From Oscillospiraceae bacterium (GTDB lineage: Bacteria > Bacillota_A > Clostridia > Oscillospirales > Oscillospiraceae), in the NCBI GenBank assembly GCA_017539885.1, contig JAFYCC010000072.1, forward strand, positions 1 through 35,608: 35,608 nt of DNA, read 5' to 3'. Both the position numbers and the translations under genes were made by a program. The notes beneath the pieces were generated by a model. That model was not told the origin of the DNA. It worked only from the letters and a program-made list of their open reading frames with translations, and did no database searches. Of the stretch, positions 1-8,251 are shown piece after piece (within the stretch, counting starts at the first letter, position 1; each line of letters begins with the position of its first letter).

Positions 1-196
1 AAAGCCGTAGCTTTAAAATCATTTTTGATCGCTAATTCTAGCTTCTCAAAAGAATCTTTTCGGTCATTTCTGACCGGAAGCCTCTTCTCGGTGCTTATTT
101 GCATAAGCTGTTCAAAATGTGTTTGGTTTTCACACATCTTGTCTTACATTGTTTAATTTTCAAGGTACACTCGCTGTCGTTGTGACAGGAGCTTAA
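1..196 (-). other. Leader of an rRNA-type operon running left out of the window
   Basis: No protein is supported here. Read on the minus strand, this is the transcribed leader downstream of two tandem strong promoters. It carries a boxA-like element (GTACCTTGAAAATTAAAC, about 154-171), a wording that recurs ahead of 16S and 23S genes in Firmicutes. It also has three small hairpins: arms 61-66/71-76 (CGGTCA/TGACCG), 93-98/103-108 (GCTTAT/ATAAGC) and 119-123/132-136. I infer that an rRNA operon, or a 16S or 23S gene, begins just beyond base 1; the rRNA itself is not in the window. Confidence 0.6.
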
Positions 197-225
197 GTTT
201 AACACGATCGTGGTCCGTTTGTCAA
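197..225 (-). promoter_or_regulatory. rRNA-type promoter P2
   Basis: On the minus strand there is a -35 TTGACA (220-225), a 17-base spacer and a -10 TTAAAC (197-202). The -35 is followed by the same AAACGG wording as in P1, which suggests that the two are related tandem rRNA promoters. Confidence 0.65.
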
Positions 226-283
226 GAGAAAATCTCTTGTTTCTATTGAACCCGGCAATCGGTCTCGCTCAAGCGCTTTGCTA

Positions 284-312
284 ATATAACACCGTGTTCC
301 CCCGTTTGTCAA
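284..312 (-). promoter_or_regulatory. rRNA-type promoter P1
   Basis: On the minus strand there is a consensus -35 TTGACA (307-312), a 17-base spacer and a -10 TTATAT (284-289). It lies 87 bases upstream of P2. Tandem near-consensus promoters with a boxA-like leader are typical of rRNA operons. Confidence 0.7.
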
Positions 313-381
313 CACCTTTTTTATTTTTTTCCCACTTTTTTCTTGGCGCTTTCCGGAGCCTCGATCCAGTGCTGTTTTCTG

Positions 382-410
382 TTGCTTTTCGTTCTTCTTT
401 CGATTATACT
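382..410 (+). promoter_or_regulatory. metA promoter
   Basis: TTGCTT (382-387), a 17-base spacer and TATACT (405-410). This predicts transcription starting near 417 with a leader of about 28 bases containing the GGAGG at 431-435. The leader is too short for a SAM riboswitch or T-box. Confidence 0.6.
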
Positions 411-444
411 CTTTGAGAGCAACCTGATTCGGAGGCGTGATATT

Positions 445-1386
445 ATGCCTATCAAGATTCCCGATTCCCTGCCCGCGCGCAGGATTCTTGAAAGTGAAAA
501 CATCTTTGTCATGACCGAGCGTCGAGCCATGCATCAGGACATCCGTCCGCTGAAACTGCTGATCCTCAACCTGATGCCGACTAAGATCGTCACAGAGACC
601 CAGATTCTCCGCAAGCTCTCAAACACGCCTCTTCAGATCGAGGTCGAGCTCCTGCGAACGATCAGTCATGATGCCAAGAACACAGATGAAGAGCACCTTT
701 CCGACTTCTACGTTTCGCTTGAAGATATCCGGCACCGCTTTTATGACGGCATGATCATCACGGGCGCGCCTGTGGAAAACCTCGAGTTCGAAGATGTGGA
801 TTACTGGCCAGAGCTGTGCGAGATCATGGACTGGACAAAGACGAACGTCCATTGTACGCTCCACATCTGCTGGGGTGCGCAGGCAGCGCTGTACCATCAT
901 TACGGGATCCGGAAATATGCCACGAGCGAGAAAGTGTTTGGTGTGTTCCGCCATCGCATTCTGAAACCCGACTCCCCCATCTTTCGCGGATTTGACGACG
1001 TTTTCCCCGCCCCTCACAGCCGCCATTCGGAAATCCACGAGGCGGATGTGCGCGCAGTACCGCAGCTTGAGGTGCTCGCTGTGTCAGACAAAGCCGGCGT
1101 GTTCGCGGTAAAAACGGAAGACAGCCGGCAGTTCTTCATCACAGGTCATCCGGAATATGACCGTGAAACGCTCGCTTTGGAATACCGGCGTGACCGTGAT
1201 CGCGGGCTCCCGATCGCCGTACCGGAGAACTATTTCCCAAATGACGATCCTGCGCTTCAGCCTGTTGTTACATGGCGTTCACACGCCCAGCTTTTGTACA
1301 CAAACTGGCTGAACTACTATGTATATCAGACGACGCCCTATGACATCACCTCTATCGGCACCGACAAAGACGGCATCGTCGGCTAA
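445..1386 (+). CDS. metA: Homoserine O-acetyltransferase (MetA family)
   Basis: Transfers an acyl group from acyl-CoA to homoserine, the first committed step of methionine synthesis in the cytoplasm. The 313-residue protein has the usual MetA length and glutamine-amidotransferase-like fold. The acyl-accepting cysteine is Cys142 in HICWGAQA, and the His235/Glu237 pair sits in GHPEYD. Residue 111 is Glu in GAPVE. In this family Glu111 goes with acetyl-CoA use and Gly111 with succinyl-CoA use, so acetyl transfer is predicted. The ATG at 445 is chosen because GGAGG lies at 431-435 and homologues begin MPIKIPD; the reading frame is open further upstream, to 343. It is a single gene, convergent with the yycI end of the wal operon and divergent from the rRNA-type promoters. 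Confidence 0.95.
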   Translation: MPIKIPDSLPARRILESENIFVMTERRAMHQDIRPLKLLILNLMPTKIVTETQILRKLSNTPLQIEVELLRTISHDAKNTDEEHLSDFYVSLEDIRHRFYDGMIITGAPVENLEFEDVDYWPELCEIMDWTKTNVHCTLHICWGAQAALYHHYGIRKYATSEKVFGVFRHRILKPDSPIFRGFDDVFPAPHSRHSEIHEADVRAVPQLEVLAVSDKAGVFAVKTEDSRQFFITGHPEYDRETLALEYRRDRDRGLPIAVPENYFPNDDPALQPVVTWRSHAQLLYTNWLNYYVYQTTPYDITSIGTDKDGIVG

Positions 1387-1401
1387 CAGCGCACCAAATA
1401 A

Positions 1402-1436
1402 GAAACGGCCTCCGGGTTTATCCTGAAGGCCGTTTC
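1402..1436. terminator. Bidirectional terminator between metA and yycI
   Basis: A perfect 10-bp inverted repeat, GAAACGGCCT (1402-1411) and AGGCCGTTTC (1427-1436), lies between the two convergent stop codons. The T-rich ends of each arm serve both strands. Confidence 0.75.
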
Positions 1437-1452
1437 TGTATACATATGAATG

Positions 1453-2274
1453 TTAAATATAACTCTCAATGCGTCCGGTCACAGCGTTTATGTAGTACTG
1501 CCCGGCGTCTGTGAGGATACACCAGTATGGAGTAAGGCTGCCCTCGCCGGATGCGGAGGCCGTCATGGAGTAGCCGAGCTCAAGTGTGCGCAGTTCGCTG
1601 CAGACCGCGCCGCGCTCGCGCATCTCGGCAAGAAACCGCATCAGCGCGGTCGGTGCTGATATTGCCGAGCTCTCTCCGTCAGCACTCCATTCCAGCGGTC
1701 GCCGACCGTTTATCATCATCAGATAATCCGGTGTAAACAGGAACGAGACGATACAATTATACACATTGTCGCCCCGATACATGCAGACAAGCGTGACTGT
1801 CGTCGAACCGGAAGCGCAGTCTACGACCGCCCGGCTGACATCCGTCCGATAGCCCATATCCGCGAGAACGTTCTTTGCCGTATCCAGCGGACTGCCGCTG
1901 ACAGGGATCGCCTTCGCAGTCATCACGATCTCGAACTCGCCTGTTCCCCGAAACCGCGCCTCGCCTTTTGTCCCTTTGTAGTATAAGATGTTGCCGCCCA
2001 GATCTTCCACCATGCTGGTACCGATTACGGATTTGACAAGCGCGTTTTCCTTATTAAGGTCTCGACTGAGATTGCAGCCGACGAGCTTGTCATTCCAGCG
2101 AAGGTCTGCGGACAATTCAATACCGCTTGCTGCATAGGCAGCGGAAACATCAGCTATAGCCTGGTTTTCCGCTCTGATTTCCTCAATTCTGTCATGGAGG
2201 ACCATAGCCGCGAGAAACAGATTGACAAGCAGCAGAATCACTATGATCAGGTTTTTTATCTTACTTGAGTCCAT
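1453..2274 (-). CDS. yycI: YycI-like regulator of the WalK kinase
   Basis: A membrane-anchored protein of 273 residues with a short cytoplasmic start (MDSSKIKN), one membrane helix at about residues 8-26 and the rest outside the cell. In Bacillus, YycI and YycH bind WalK in the membrane and restrain it. The identification rests on the N-terminal pattern, typical of YycI, and on its place as the last gene of walR-walK-yycH-yycI. The start at 2274 is preferred over a GTG at 2322 because it restores the family N-terminus; the GTG would overlap the end of yycH and add 16 unrelated residues. The ribosome site is weak, so coupling to yycH translation is likely. Sequence in this family diverges quickly, so the call leans on context. 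Confidence 0.8.
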   Translation of the reverse strand: MDSSKIKNLIIVILLLVNLFLAAMVLHDRIEEIRAENQAIADVSAAYAASGIELSADLRWNDKLVGCNLSRDLNKENALVKSVIGTSMVEDLGGNILYYKGTKGEARFRGTGEFEIVMTAKAIPVSGSPLDTAKNVLADMGYRTDVSRAVVDCASGSTTVTLVCMYRGDNVYNCIVSFLFTPDYLMMINGRRPLEWSADGESSAISAPTALMRFLAEMRERGAVCSELRTLELGYSMTASASGEGSLTPYWCILTDAGQYYINAVTGRIESYI

Positions 2275-2306
2275 AAGCGCCCCGCAGTTGTGGAAATGTA
2301 GAACGG

Positions 2307-3566
2307 TCAGGCAGTCAGCCACTGCAGACTGACGGAACGCATCGTGTCGACGTAAGTCAGTGCGAGCGTGTCTCCATGCATGGCGTTCGCGGCCGCGAGC
2401 GCCTGCTCCCTCGGCAGCGGCGTCACCGCCTCTGCGTCCGCCGTATAGCTGCGATACCGCAGCACCGCCTCCCGGAGATAGCCGTTGGAGATCGTCAGCT
2501 CAGCTGCCGTACCCTCAGTCAGGCGAACGGGCACGCCGTCCACGGCATATTCAAAACAGATATAATACGTGTCGCTCGCCTGCTCGTAGCGCAGCGAGGA
2601 GAGTCCCAGATAAGCTGCGCCGCAGCTCGCGCCGGGGCCGCCTCTGCACAGCTTTCTTGCAGCCTCCACGACGTCCTGTGTGGACATATTCTCAGCGCCA
2701 AGCACAAGGCCGCCGCTTTTGCATCGATAATTCACAGTGCCGCCTGCTGAAACGCGCATCGTCGCGTCTCCTTCGACAAACACGGTTCCGTCGGATTCGG
2801 AATAGCTCCGCACAGAACTGAATTCGAACAGACCTGGCAGTGTGGCAAGGACGGCTGAATCGCGAAGCGGGTTTGAGGCGGTCAAGTGTGCGAAGCTCTG
2901 CATCCCCGGCTCCAGGAGCACGTACGCGTCCACAGCTGTATCTTCGTCAAGTTCAAAGGCAAACAGCGCGCCGTTTGCGGGATTCTCCTTCAGGCGCGCA
3001 GACAGCGTCGATGAGGAGAGGGCCGTATCACAACGGTAGAACTCCCCGTATCTTGCCCGGATATAGTACAGAGCCAGTCTGTCCCCCTCCAGCGACAGAC
3101 AGATGCGCCGCGCTGTGTGGGATGCCGCGCCGCCGACGATCTCCGTCCCGAGCCATCCGGCAAGGAGGGACAGCGGCTGATCATAAAGGAAATCGAAAAA
3201 CACGCCCGGTCCGCTCAGCGCCGCGCGCCATTGCGCCTCGCTTATCTGCTCCGGGTTGCAGGAGGAGCCGAGCGCCTCGCCGAGCACAGCGGAAAAGCGT
3301 TCATAGGTCTCTCCGACACGTGCAACGCCGTATGTCTGGCCGCAGCGTCCGCCGGACTCCTCGCCTACGACCGCTATGACGAACGGTACCGCCGCAGCGG
3401 ATACGCTCGTACTGACCGGGCCATCCGGCTGCCCCGCCGGATCGATGTTGCGCCTCAGCCGGTCAATCACGCCGGACCGAAACCCCAGCAGCAGCGCGGA
3501 AGCGATCAGAAGAAGGATAATCAGATCCTTTCCCAGTTCGATAATCCGTCTCTTCTTCTCAGGCAT
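2307..3566 (-). CDS. yycH: YycH-like regulator of the WalK kinase
   Basis: A 419-residue protein with a basic cytoplasmic start (PEKKRR), one membrane helix at about residues 13-28 and a long extracellular part, the YycH architecture. In Bacillus, YycH together with YycI modulates WalK, which governs cell-wall hydrolase genes. Its start overlaps the walK stop by 8 bases (3559-3566), so the two are translationally coupled. No catalytic motifs are seen, as expected for a regulator. Assigned from topology, length and gene order. Confidence 0.8.
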   Translation of the reverse strand: MPEKKRRIIELGKDLIILLLIASALLLGFRSGVIDRLRRNIDPAGQPDGPVSTSVSAAAVPFVIAVVGEESGGRCGQTYGVARVGETYERFSAVLGEALGSSCNPEQISEAQWRAALSGPGVFFDFLYDQPLSLLAGWLGTEIVGGAASHTARRICLSLEGDRLALYYIRARYGEFYRCDTALSSSTLSARLKENPANGALFAFELDEDTAVDAYVLLEPGMQSFAHLTASNPLRDSAVLATLPGLFEFSSVRSYSESDGTVFVEGDATMRVSAGGTVNYRCKSGGLVLGAENMSTQDVVEAARKLCRGGPGASCGAAYLGLSSLRYEQASDTYYICFEYAVDGVPVRLTEGTAAELTISNGYLREAVLRYRSYTADAEAVTPLPREQALAAANAMHGDTLALTYVDTMRSVSLQWLTA

Positions 3567-5007
3567 TCTTTGGCCCCTCCACGGGGAGCTCGACCGTAAT
3601 GGTCGTGCCCTTGCCCTGACGGCTCTTCAGCGAGAGTCTGCCGTCGTGGCGCGCGACGATTTCCTGCGCGATGCTCAGCCCAAGGCCGGTGCCGCCGGAT
3701 TCTCTGGAGCGCGCTTTGTCCACGCGGTAAAAACGTTCAAATACGTGAGGGACGTCCTCCTTGGGTATGCCTATCCCGTTATCCTGCACAGAGGCCGAAA
3801 CAAAGCCGTCGCCGTAGTTTGCCGAAAGCTCGATGCGTCCGCCGTCGTGCGTATACTTTATTGCGTTGGAGATCATATTGATGAGTACCTGTTCTATCCT
3901 CTCACGGTCGCCGCGGATCTCCGGCATTCCGTTTCGGATCTCCAGTGTGAAATCGTGGTGGTGCTTCTGGGCTTCCAGCAGCGTAGCGTTGTAAACGTCC
4001 TTCAGGGACTGTTCAAATGAGAAGCGCTCAAATTTGAATGCATAGCTGCCCGCGTCAAAGCGCGAGAGAGTCAGCAGATCGCTGACGATCGCCGTCATCC
4101 GGTCACTCTCTCCGAGGATGACTCGCAGGAAATTCAGTTCCGTCTCCGGCGGGATGCTGCCGCATGCATCCTGCAGCGTTTCCGCATAGCTGCGGATGCT
4201 GGTGATCGGTGTCCGAAGTTCATGGGATACGTTCGCAACGAATTCACGTCGCATCTGTTCCGAGCGGCGCAGATCGTCCAACGTGTTTTCCAGCTGCCCC
4301 GCCATGTCATTGAAGGTGCGTGTCAGTACGCCGATTTCGTCGCGCGCTTCCGACTGCGGTTTCTGCGAGAAATCGCCGGAGGCCACGCGCTCTGCTGCAC
4401 GAGTCAGTCCCTGCAGCGGCGTGACTATAGTCTTTGCAAGAAACAGGCTCAGGAGCACTGAGATGGCCAGTCCGACCGCCATTGCCTCAAGGATTATCCC
4501 AATCAGCTGATCGGACAGGCTCTGAACAGCTGCTTTGTTATCGCGAATATAAACGATGTATCCTACGCCGTCCTTTTCAATCGGCAGAGCGACATCCATA
4601 TAATCCGCGTTCGTTTCAGAAGCGTAGCCTTCCCTGCCGGAGATTGCGGTCAGGATATTGGGTGTGATCGGCAGTTCCGCATCCGGATCGCCGGAGCCCG
4701 TGATCTTTTCACCTGTGTGGATATCCAGCACATAATAGTTTCGGCGGCCGGCATCAATGCCCAGCGGGCCGGAAAACGCGGCCAGCATCTCAGCGATGTG
4801 TTTCGCGCCGTTCTCCTCCGCGGCAGCGGAGCGCAAATCATCCACCAGTTCCGTGTTCACTGAGAACACGTTGTGCATCTGATCATAGAACTCCCGCTGG
4901 TAGAAGCTTCGCACTCCTCTGATGAGGAACGCGCCGACCACCAGCATGAGCGAGGCTATGAGCAGCAGCATGATGAGCACTAGTTTGGAATACAGGCTCC
5001 GATTCAT
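3559..5007 (-). CDS. walK: Sensor histidine kinase WalK (VicK/YycG-like)
   Basis: A 482-residue membrane kinase that should phosphorylate WalR in response to cell-wall state. Order of parts: helix at 9-29; extracellular sensor of about 135 residues; second helix at about 168-191; HAMP at about 192-245; dimerisation domain with phospho-acceptor His262 in NVSHELRTP; ATPase domain with N box Asn381, G1 box DNGIG (409-413) and G2 box GGTGLGL (438-444). Bacillus WalK has a cytoplasmic PAS domain between HAMP and the His box. Here HAMP runs straight into it, so that input is missing. The ATG at 5007 has only a distant GGGAG; a stop lies upstream in frame with no better start between. A 129-base gap separates it from walR. 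Confidence 0.9.
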   Translation of the reverse strand: MNRSLYSKLVLIMLLLIASLMLVVGAFLIRGVRSFYQREFYDQMHNVFSVNTELVDDLRSAAAEENGAKHIAEMLAAFSGPLGIDAGRRNYYVLDIHTGEKITGSGDPDAELPITPNILTAISGREGYASETNADYMDVALPIEKDGVGYIVYIRDNKAAVQSLSDQLIGIILEAMAVGLAISVLLSLFLAKTIVTPLQGLTRAAERVASGDFSQKPQSEARDEIGVLTRTFNDMAGQLENTLDDLRRSEQMRREFVANVSHELRTPITSIRSYAETLQDACGSIPPETELNFLRVILGESDRMTAIVSDLLTLSRFDAGSYAFKFERFSFEQSLKDVYNATLLEAQKHHHDFTLEIRNGMPEIRGDRERIEQVLINMISNAIKYTHDGGRIELSANYGDGFVSASVQDNGIGIPKEDVPHVFERFYRVDKARSRESGGTGLGLSIAQEIVARHDGRLSLKSRQGKGTTITVELPVEGPKNA

Positions 5008-5136
5008 CAGATATTTGCGCGGAATCTCCCGCCTCTGCAGACGTGAGAGGAATGCGCATCCTCCTCAAATAATCTTTGTCCGAATCTGCTTTCGTTGATT
5101 CGATTACTCCGGGCGTCAGCCGCAGGTCGGGGAAGT

Positions 5137-5847
5137 CTACTCTTTAGGCGGTTCCTGAAAATAGTAGCCGACACCGCGTTTTGTAAGCACGCAGGCGGGC
5201 TGTGCAGGATTGTCCTCGAGTTTTTCGCGCAAACGGCGAACAGCGACGTCCACAGCGCGCAGATCGCCATAATAATCGTACTGCCAGACTTCAGTCATCA
5301 GTTCCTGCCGGGAGATGACTTTACCGGGTTCGGCTGCAAGAAACTTGATCAGCTCATACTCCCGCTGAGTCAGTTCCAGTTCCTTCCCGTTCTTGAAAAC
5401 TGCGCGGCGCGCAGTATCAATGATCAGCGTTCCGCGACGGATAGTATTCTCTCCGTCAAGAGCAGGTGCGCTTTCCGCGCTCACGGCACGACGCATGTTT
5501 GCTTTCACACGTGCGAGCAGTTCCCGGATCGAAAAGGGTTTGGTAATATAGTCGTCAGCTCCGAGTTCCAGCCCGAGCACTTTGTCCGTCTCCCCTTCAC
5601 GCGCCGTAATCATGATGATTGGCACGCTGTTTCCCTCTTCACGCAAAGCCCTGCAGACCTCAAAGCCATCCAGGTAAGGCAGCATAACATCCAGCAGAAT
5701 CAAATCCGGCGTGCTCTCGCGCGCAAGGCGAAGCCCTTCCCTGCCGTCATAGGCGCTGAGCACCTCATATCCCTCACGCTCCAGATTGAAGCGAAGAATA
5801 TCAACGATGTTTTTCTCATCATCTACGACCAGTATTTTCCGGTTCAT
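5137..5847 (-). CDS. walR: Response regulator WalR (OmpR/PhoB family)
   Basis: A 236-residue transcription factor, partner of the kinase downstream. The receiver domain (about 1-120) has acidic residues Asp9/Asp10, phospho-acceptor Asp53 in LILLDVMLP and Lys103 in ITKPFS. The C-terminal winged helix (about 140-233) has the OmpR-type recognition region around AVDVAVRRLREKL and ends TKRGVGYYF. In Bacillus and relatives this regulator is usually essential and controls autolysins and wall metabolism. Its ATG overlaps the stop of the NUDIX gene by 4 bases (5844-5847), so the hydrolase is co-transcribed and coupled. The call of WalR over PhoP relies on the yycHI genes downstream. Confidence 0.9.
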   Translation of the reverse strand: MNRKILVVDDEKNIVDILRFNLEREGYEVLSAYDGREGLRLARESTPDLILLDVMLPYLDGFEVCRALREEGNSVPIIMITAREGETDKVLGLELGADDYITKPFSIRELLARVKANMRRAVSAESAPALDGENTIRRGTLIIDTARRAVFKNGKELELTQREYELIKFLAAEPGKVISRQELMTEVWQYDYYGDLRAVDVAVRRLREKLEDNPAQPACVLTKRGVGYYFQEPPKE

Positions 5848-6392
5848 CGTTCAGCCTCCTTCTCCAGAAAGCGCGCGGTCTTCAGAATGGCAATGGCGCT
5901 CTTGGCATCACAGATGTCGCCGCGCATGACCATATCCAGAAGTGTCTGCAGACTGTACTTCTCCACATTCAGCAGTTCATCCTCGTCCGGATGGGCAATC
6001 CCGAAGTGCAGTTCGCGTGCCAGATAAATGTGCAAAACCTCAGTGCAGAAGCCAGGTGACATCATGAATGCCCCCAGCGGGTCGATTCGTTCGGCTATGA
6101 TGCCCGTTTCCTCGCCAAGCTCTCGAACGGCAGCCGCCATCGGTTCCTCTCCAGGCTCCAGCTTCCCAGCGGGAATCTCGAGAATATCTGTGGAGAAAGC
6201 GTAGCGGTACTGCCGCACACAGTATACATCTCCGTTTTTATCCAGAGGCAGTATAGTCACGCCTTCCGGATGCTCCGCGATTTCGCGCTTTGACTGTTTT
6301 CCGCCCGGCAGCTCGACTCTGTCCACGCGCACGTCCATCAGGATTCCAGAGTATCTGGAAATCTCTTCTATCTTTTTTTCAGTCAGATCCAT
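5844..6392 (-). CDS. NUDIX hydrolase, ADP-ribose pyrophosphatase type
   Basis: Probably hydrolyses ADP-ribose or a similar nucleoside diphosphate sugar. The 182-residue protein has a complete NUDIX box at residues 76-98: Gly76, Glu82, Arg90-Glu91-Leu92, Glu94-Glu95 and Gly97, matching GX5EX7REUXEEXGU. The N-terminal half (strand-rich, with QYR and EIPAGK) is that of the NudF/YqkG ADP-ribose group. The ATG at 6392 follows CGGAGGATTCT, an excellent ribosome site. The frame is open to 6569, but that stretch has no site and covers the promoter. It is the first gene of the walRK operon, an unusual partner whose role there is unknown. Confidence 0.88.
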   Translation of the reverse strand: MDLTEKKIEEISRYSGILMDVRVDRVELPGGKQSKREIAEHPEGVTILPLDKNGDVYCVRQYRYAFSTDILEIPAGKLEPGEEPMAAAVRELGEETGIIAERIDPLGAFMMSPGFCTEVLHIYLARELHFGIAHPDEDELLNVEKYSLQTLLDMVMRGDICDAKSAIAILKTARFLEKEAER

Positions 6393-6422
6393 AGAATCCT
6401 CCGAGGAATTGTAAGTTATATT

Positions 6423-6451
6423 ATTATAGCATATATCCGTCGGGATTTCCA
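6423..6451 (-). promoter_or_regulatory. Promoter of the NUDIX-walRK-yycHI operon
   Basis: Minus strand: -35 TGGAAA (6446-6451), a 17-base spacer and a consensus -10 TATAAT (6423-6428). The -35 is weak, which leaves room for an activator. It is followed by a short leader to the ATG at 6392. Confidence 0.6.
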
Positions 6452-6566
6452 CTTTTTTAGTCTCTCCGTGTGCACACGCGATTGCACTGCGGCGCATATG
6501 AACCAGCTCCTGCTTATCGCTGAAAACGCCGGGAAGGCGCTTGAGATCACTCCCCCCCGAAAACGG

Positions 6567-6594
6567 CAAAAGCCGTCCCGCAATCGGAACGGCT
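6567..6594 (-). terminator. Terminator of the acyl-CoA dehydrogenase/Etf operon
   Basis: On the minus strand AGCCGT and ACGGCT (plus-strand arms 6571-6576 and 6589-6594) form a stem extended by three further pairs and followed by TTTT. It lies just after the CoA-transferase stop codon. Confidence 0.75.
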
Positions 6595-6609
6595 CCTGCC
6601 CCCAGGTCG

Positions 6610-8181
6610 TTATTCTCTTTCGAATGTTGCAGCCAAATTGCCCCAGTTCTCGCAGAAGATGGAAGGATCCATCTGTTTCAGGTCCGGACTGATTTCCGGA
6701 CGGAAATCCATATTCGCCAGAATATCTTTCTCCAGATCGATTCCGGGTGCGATCTCCGTGAGAGTTACCTTTCCGTCGCGCAGCTCGAAAACGGCGCGTT
6801 CAGTGATGTACAGCACGGTCTGTCCCTTTTCGGCATACTGTCCGGCGAAGGTGATCTGCTTGACCTTCTTGACGAACTTCCGGATATCGCCCTCCTGCAG
6901 GATTTCCAGCTTGCCGTCACCGACCTTCAGTTTGGCATGTCCCATAAAGGTACCGCAGAACAGGACCTTAGGCGTGGAGCGGGTGATATCGATAAAGCCG
7001 CCCGGTCCGGTCATCATCTTGCCCAGATAGCTGGTGTTGTTGTTGCCGTCCTCGTCAACCTCGCCGAGGCCCAAGCAGGTCATGTTGAGGCCGCCGCCGT
7101 TGATGAAGTCGAACATGTAGCCGTGATCGACACATGCATCTGCATTGTAGGCGGAACCGAAATGCGGCAGCGCGGAAGGCACGCCTCCCACCATTCCGCT
7201 TTCGGTGCTCATGGTGATCTGATCGATATAGGCAGGGTTTTCCTCATTGATGACTTTCGCCATATCGGCAGGTATTCCGACGCCCACGTTGATAACGTCG
7301 CCCTTCTTGACCTCTGCAGCGCAGCGGCGGCAGATGATTTTCCGCTCGTCGAACTTCATGCGCTCGATGGCGTCCATCGGTTTTTTGATCTGTCCGGAAA
7401 AAGCGGGTTCGTAATAGATGCCCTCGGTCTGCCAACAGGCATCCTGCGATGTAGCCTGCACCACATAGTCAACAAGGATGCCCGGAATCTTTACATCCTT
7501 GGGCTTGAATGTACCCTTTTTGGCCAGATACTCGACCTGCACGATGACGATACCGCCGGAATTGTGAGTAGCGGTAGCTACAGGCAGCGCCTCCGTGATG
7601 AAGCTCTCGTGATCATAAGTGATATTGCCGTTCTCGTCCGCGACCGTGCCGCGCAGCAGGGCCACGTCACACTTGAATCCTTTATAGAAGAGGTACTCCT
7701 CCCCCTGGAAATCGATCAGCTCGACACGGTCTTCCGTCGTGCACTCGTTCATTTTTCCGCCCTGCACGCGCGGGTCGACGAAAGTACCAAGGCCGACTTT
7801 GCTGATGAGTCCGGGGCGTCCGGCCGCGATTTCGCGCCAGAGATTGACGATGACGCCCTGCGGCAGGCACCAGCACTGCAGCTTATTCTGAAGTGCGAGA
7901 TCCCGCATGGCGAAGGCGCTTCCCACGTGCGCTGCGCTCCACCTGGTCACGAGCCCGGGGCCGGCTTCACCCAGGCGGGTTATGCCGCGGGTCTTCCAGT
8001 CTCCCATGGCGCTGCCCTGATGGACATCCAGGCCGCATGGATGACCGGTCTCTTTAAAGCGGTCGCGGATGGCGCAGGCGATCTCCTCGGGCCAGCCGGA
8101 CAGACCCATGCCCGCCACGCCGACGGTGGCATTGTCGGGAATCAGGGCGGCAGCCTCCTGTGCGGTGATGAATTTAGCCAT
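6610..8181 (-). CDS. Acyl-CoA:carboxylate CoA-transferase, fused class I type
   Basis: Moves CoA between an acyl-CoA and a free acid (acetate, propionate, acrylate-like or 3-oxo acid) through a glutamyl-CoA thioester. At 523 residues it holds both halves found as separate alpha and beta subunits in class I enzymes, as in YdiF and propionate CoA-transferase. The nucleophile is predicted to be Glu327 in STESGMVGG, and the GVGIPADMA stretch (301-309) belongs to the second half. It is the last gene of an operon with an acyl-CoA dehydrogenase and Etf, so it probably activates the acid that the dehydrogenase then handles and recycles CoA from the product. A GC-rich hairpin separates it from etfA. 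The substrate cannot be told from sequence. Confidence 0.88.
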   Translation of the reverse strand: MAKFITAQEAAALIPDNATVGVAGMGLSGWPEEIACAIRDRFKETGHPCGLDVHQGSAMGDWKTRGITRLGEAGPGLVTRWSAAHVGSAFAMRDLALQNKLQCWCLPQGVIVNLWREIAAGRPGLISKVGLGTFVDPRVQGGKMNECTTEDRVELIDFQGEEYLFYKGFKCDVALLRGTVADENGNITYDHESFITEALPVATATHNSGGIVIVQVEYLAKKGTFKPKDVKIPGILVDYVVQATSQDACWQTEGIYYEPAFSGQIKKPMDAIERMKFDERKIICRRCAAEVKKGDVINVGVGIPADMAKVINEENPAYIDQITMSTESGMVGGVPSALPHFGSAYNADACVDHGYMFDFINGGGLNMTCLGLGEVDEDGNNNTSYLGKMMTGPGGFIDITRSTPKVLFCGTFMGHAKLKVGDGKLEILQEGDIRKFVKKVKQITFAGQYAEKGQTVLYITERAVFELRDGKVTLTEIAPGIDLEKDILANMDFRPEISPDLKQMDPSIFCENWGNLAATFERE

Positions 8182-8205
8182 TGTCTTTCCTCCTACATTG
8201 GGAAT

Positions 8206-8234
8206 ACGCGGGGAGGCAAGCCGCCCCCCCGCGT
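8206..8234. other. GC-rich hairpin between etfA and the CoA-transferase gene
   Basis: ACGCGGGG (8206-8213) and CCCCGCGT (8227-8234) form a perfect 8-bp stem in the 70-base gap. No T-run follows on the minus strand. It could be an RNA-stabilising or partial-attenuation element that sets CoA-transferase levels below those of Etf. Confidence 0.5.
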
Positions 8235-8251
8235 GTTTAGGCTGTTTTCGC

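Noticed and set aside
1..196. 16S or 23S rRNA body within the window
   Set aside because: No rRNA core sequence, such as a 16S 5' end or 23S 5' end, is visible on either strand; only leader-type sequence is present.
343..444. SAM riboswitch or T-box ahead of metA
   Set aside because: The predicted transcript leader is about 28 bases and shows no riboswitch core; the upstream open frame covers the promoter.
2275..2322. GTG start extending yycI by 16 residues
   Set aside because: It lies inside the end of yycH and adds residues unlike YycI; the ATG at 2274 gives the family N-terminus.
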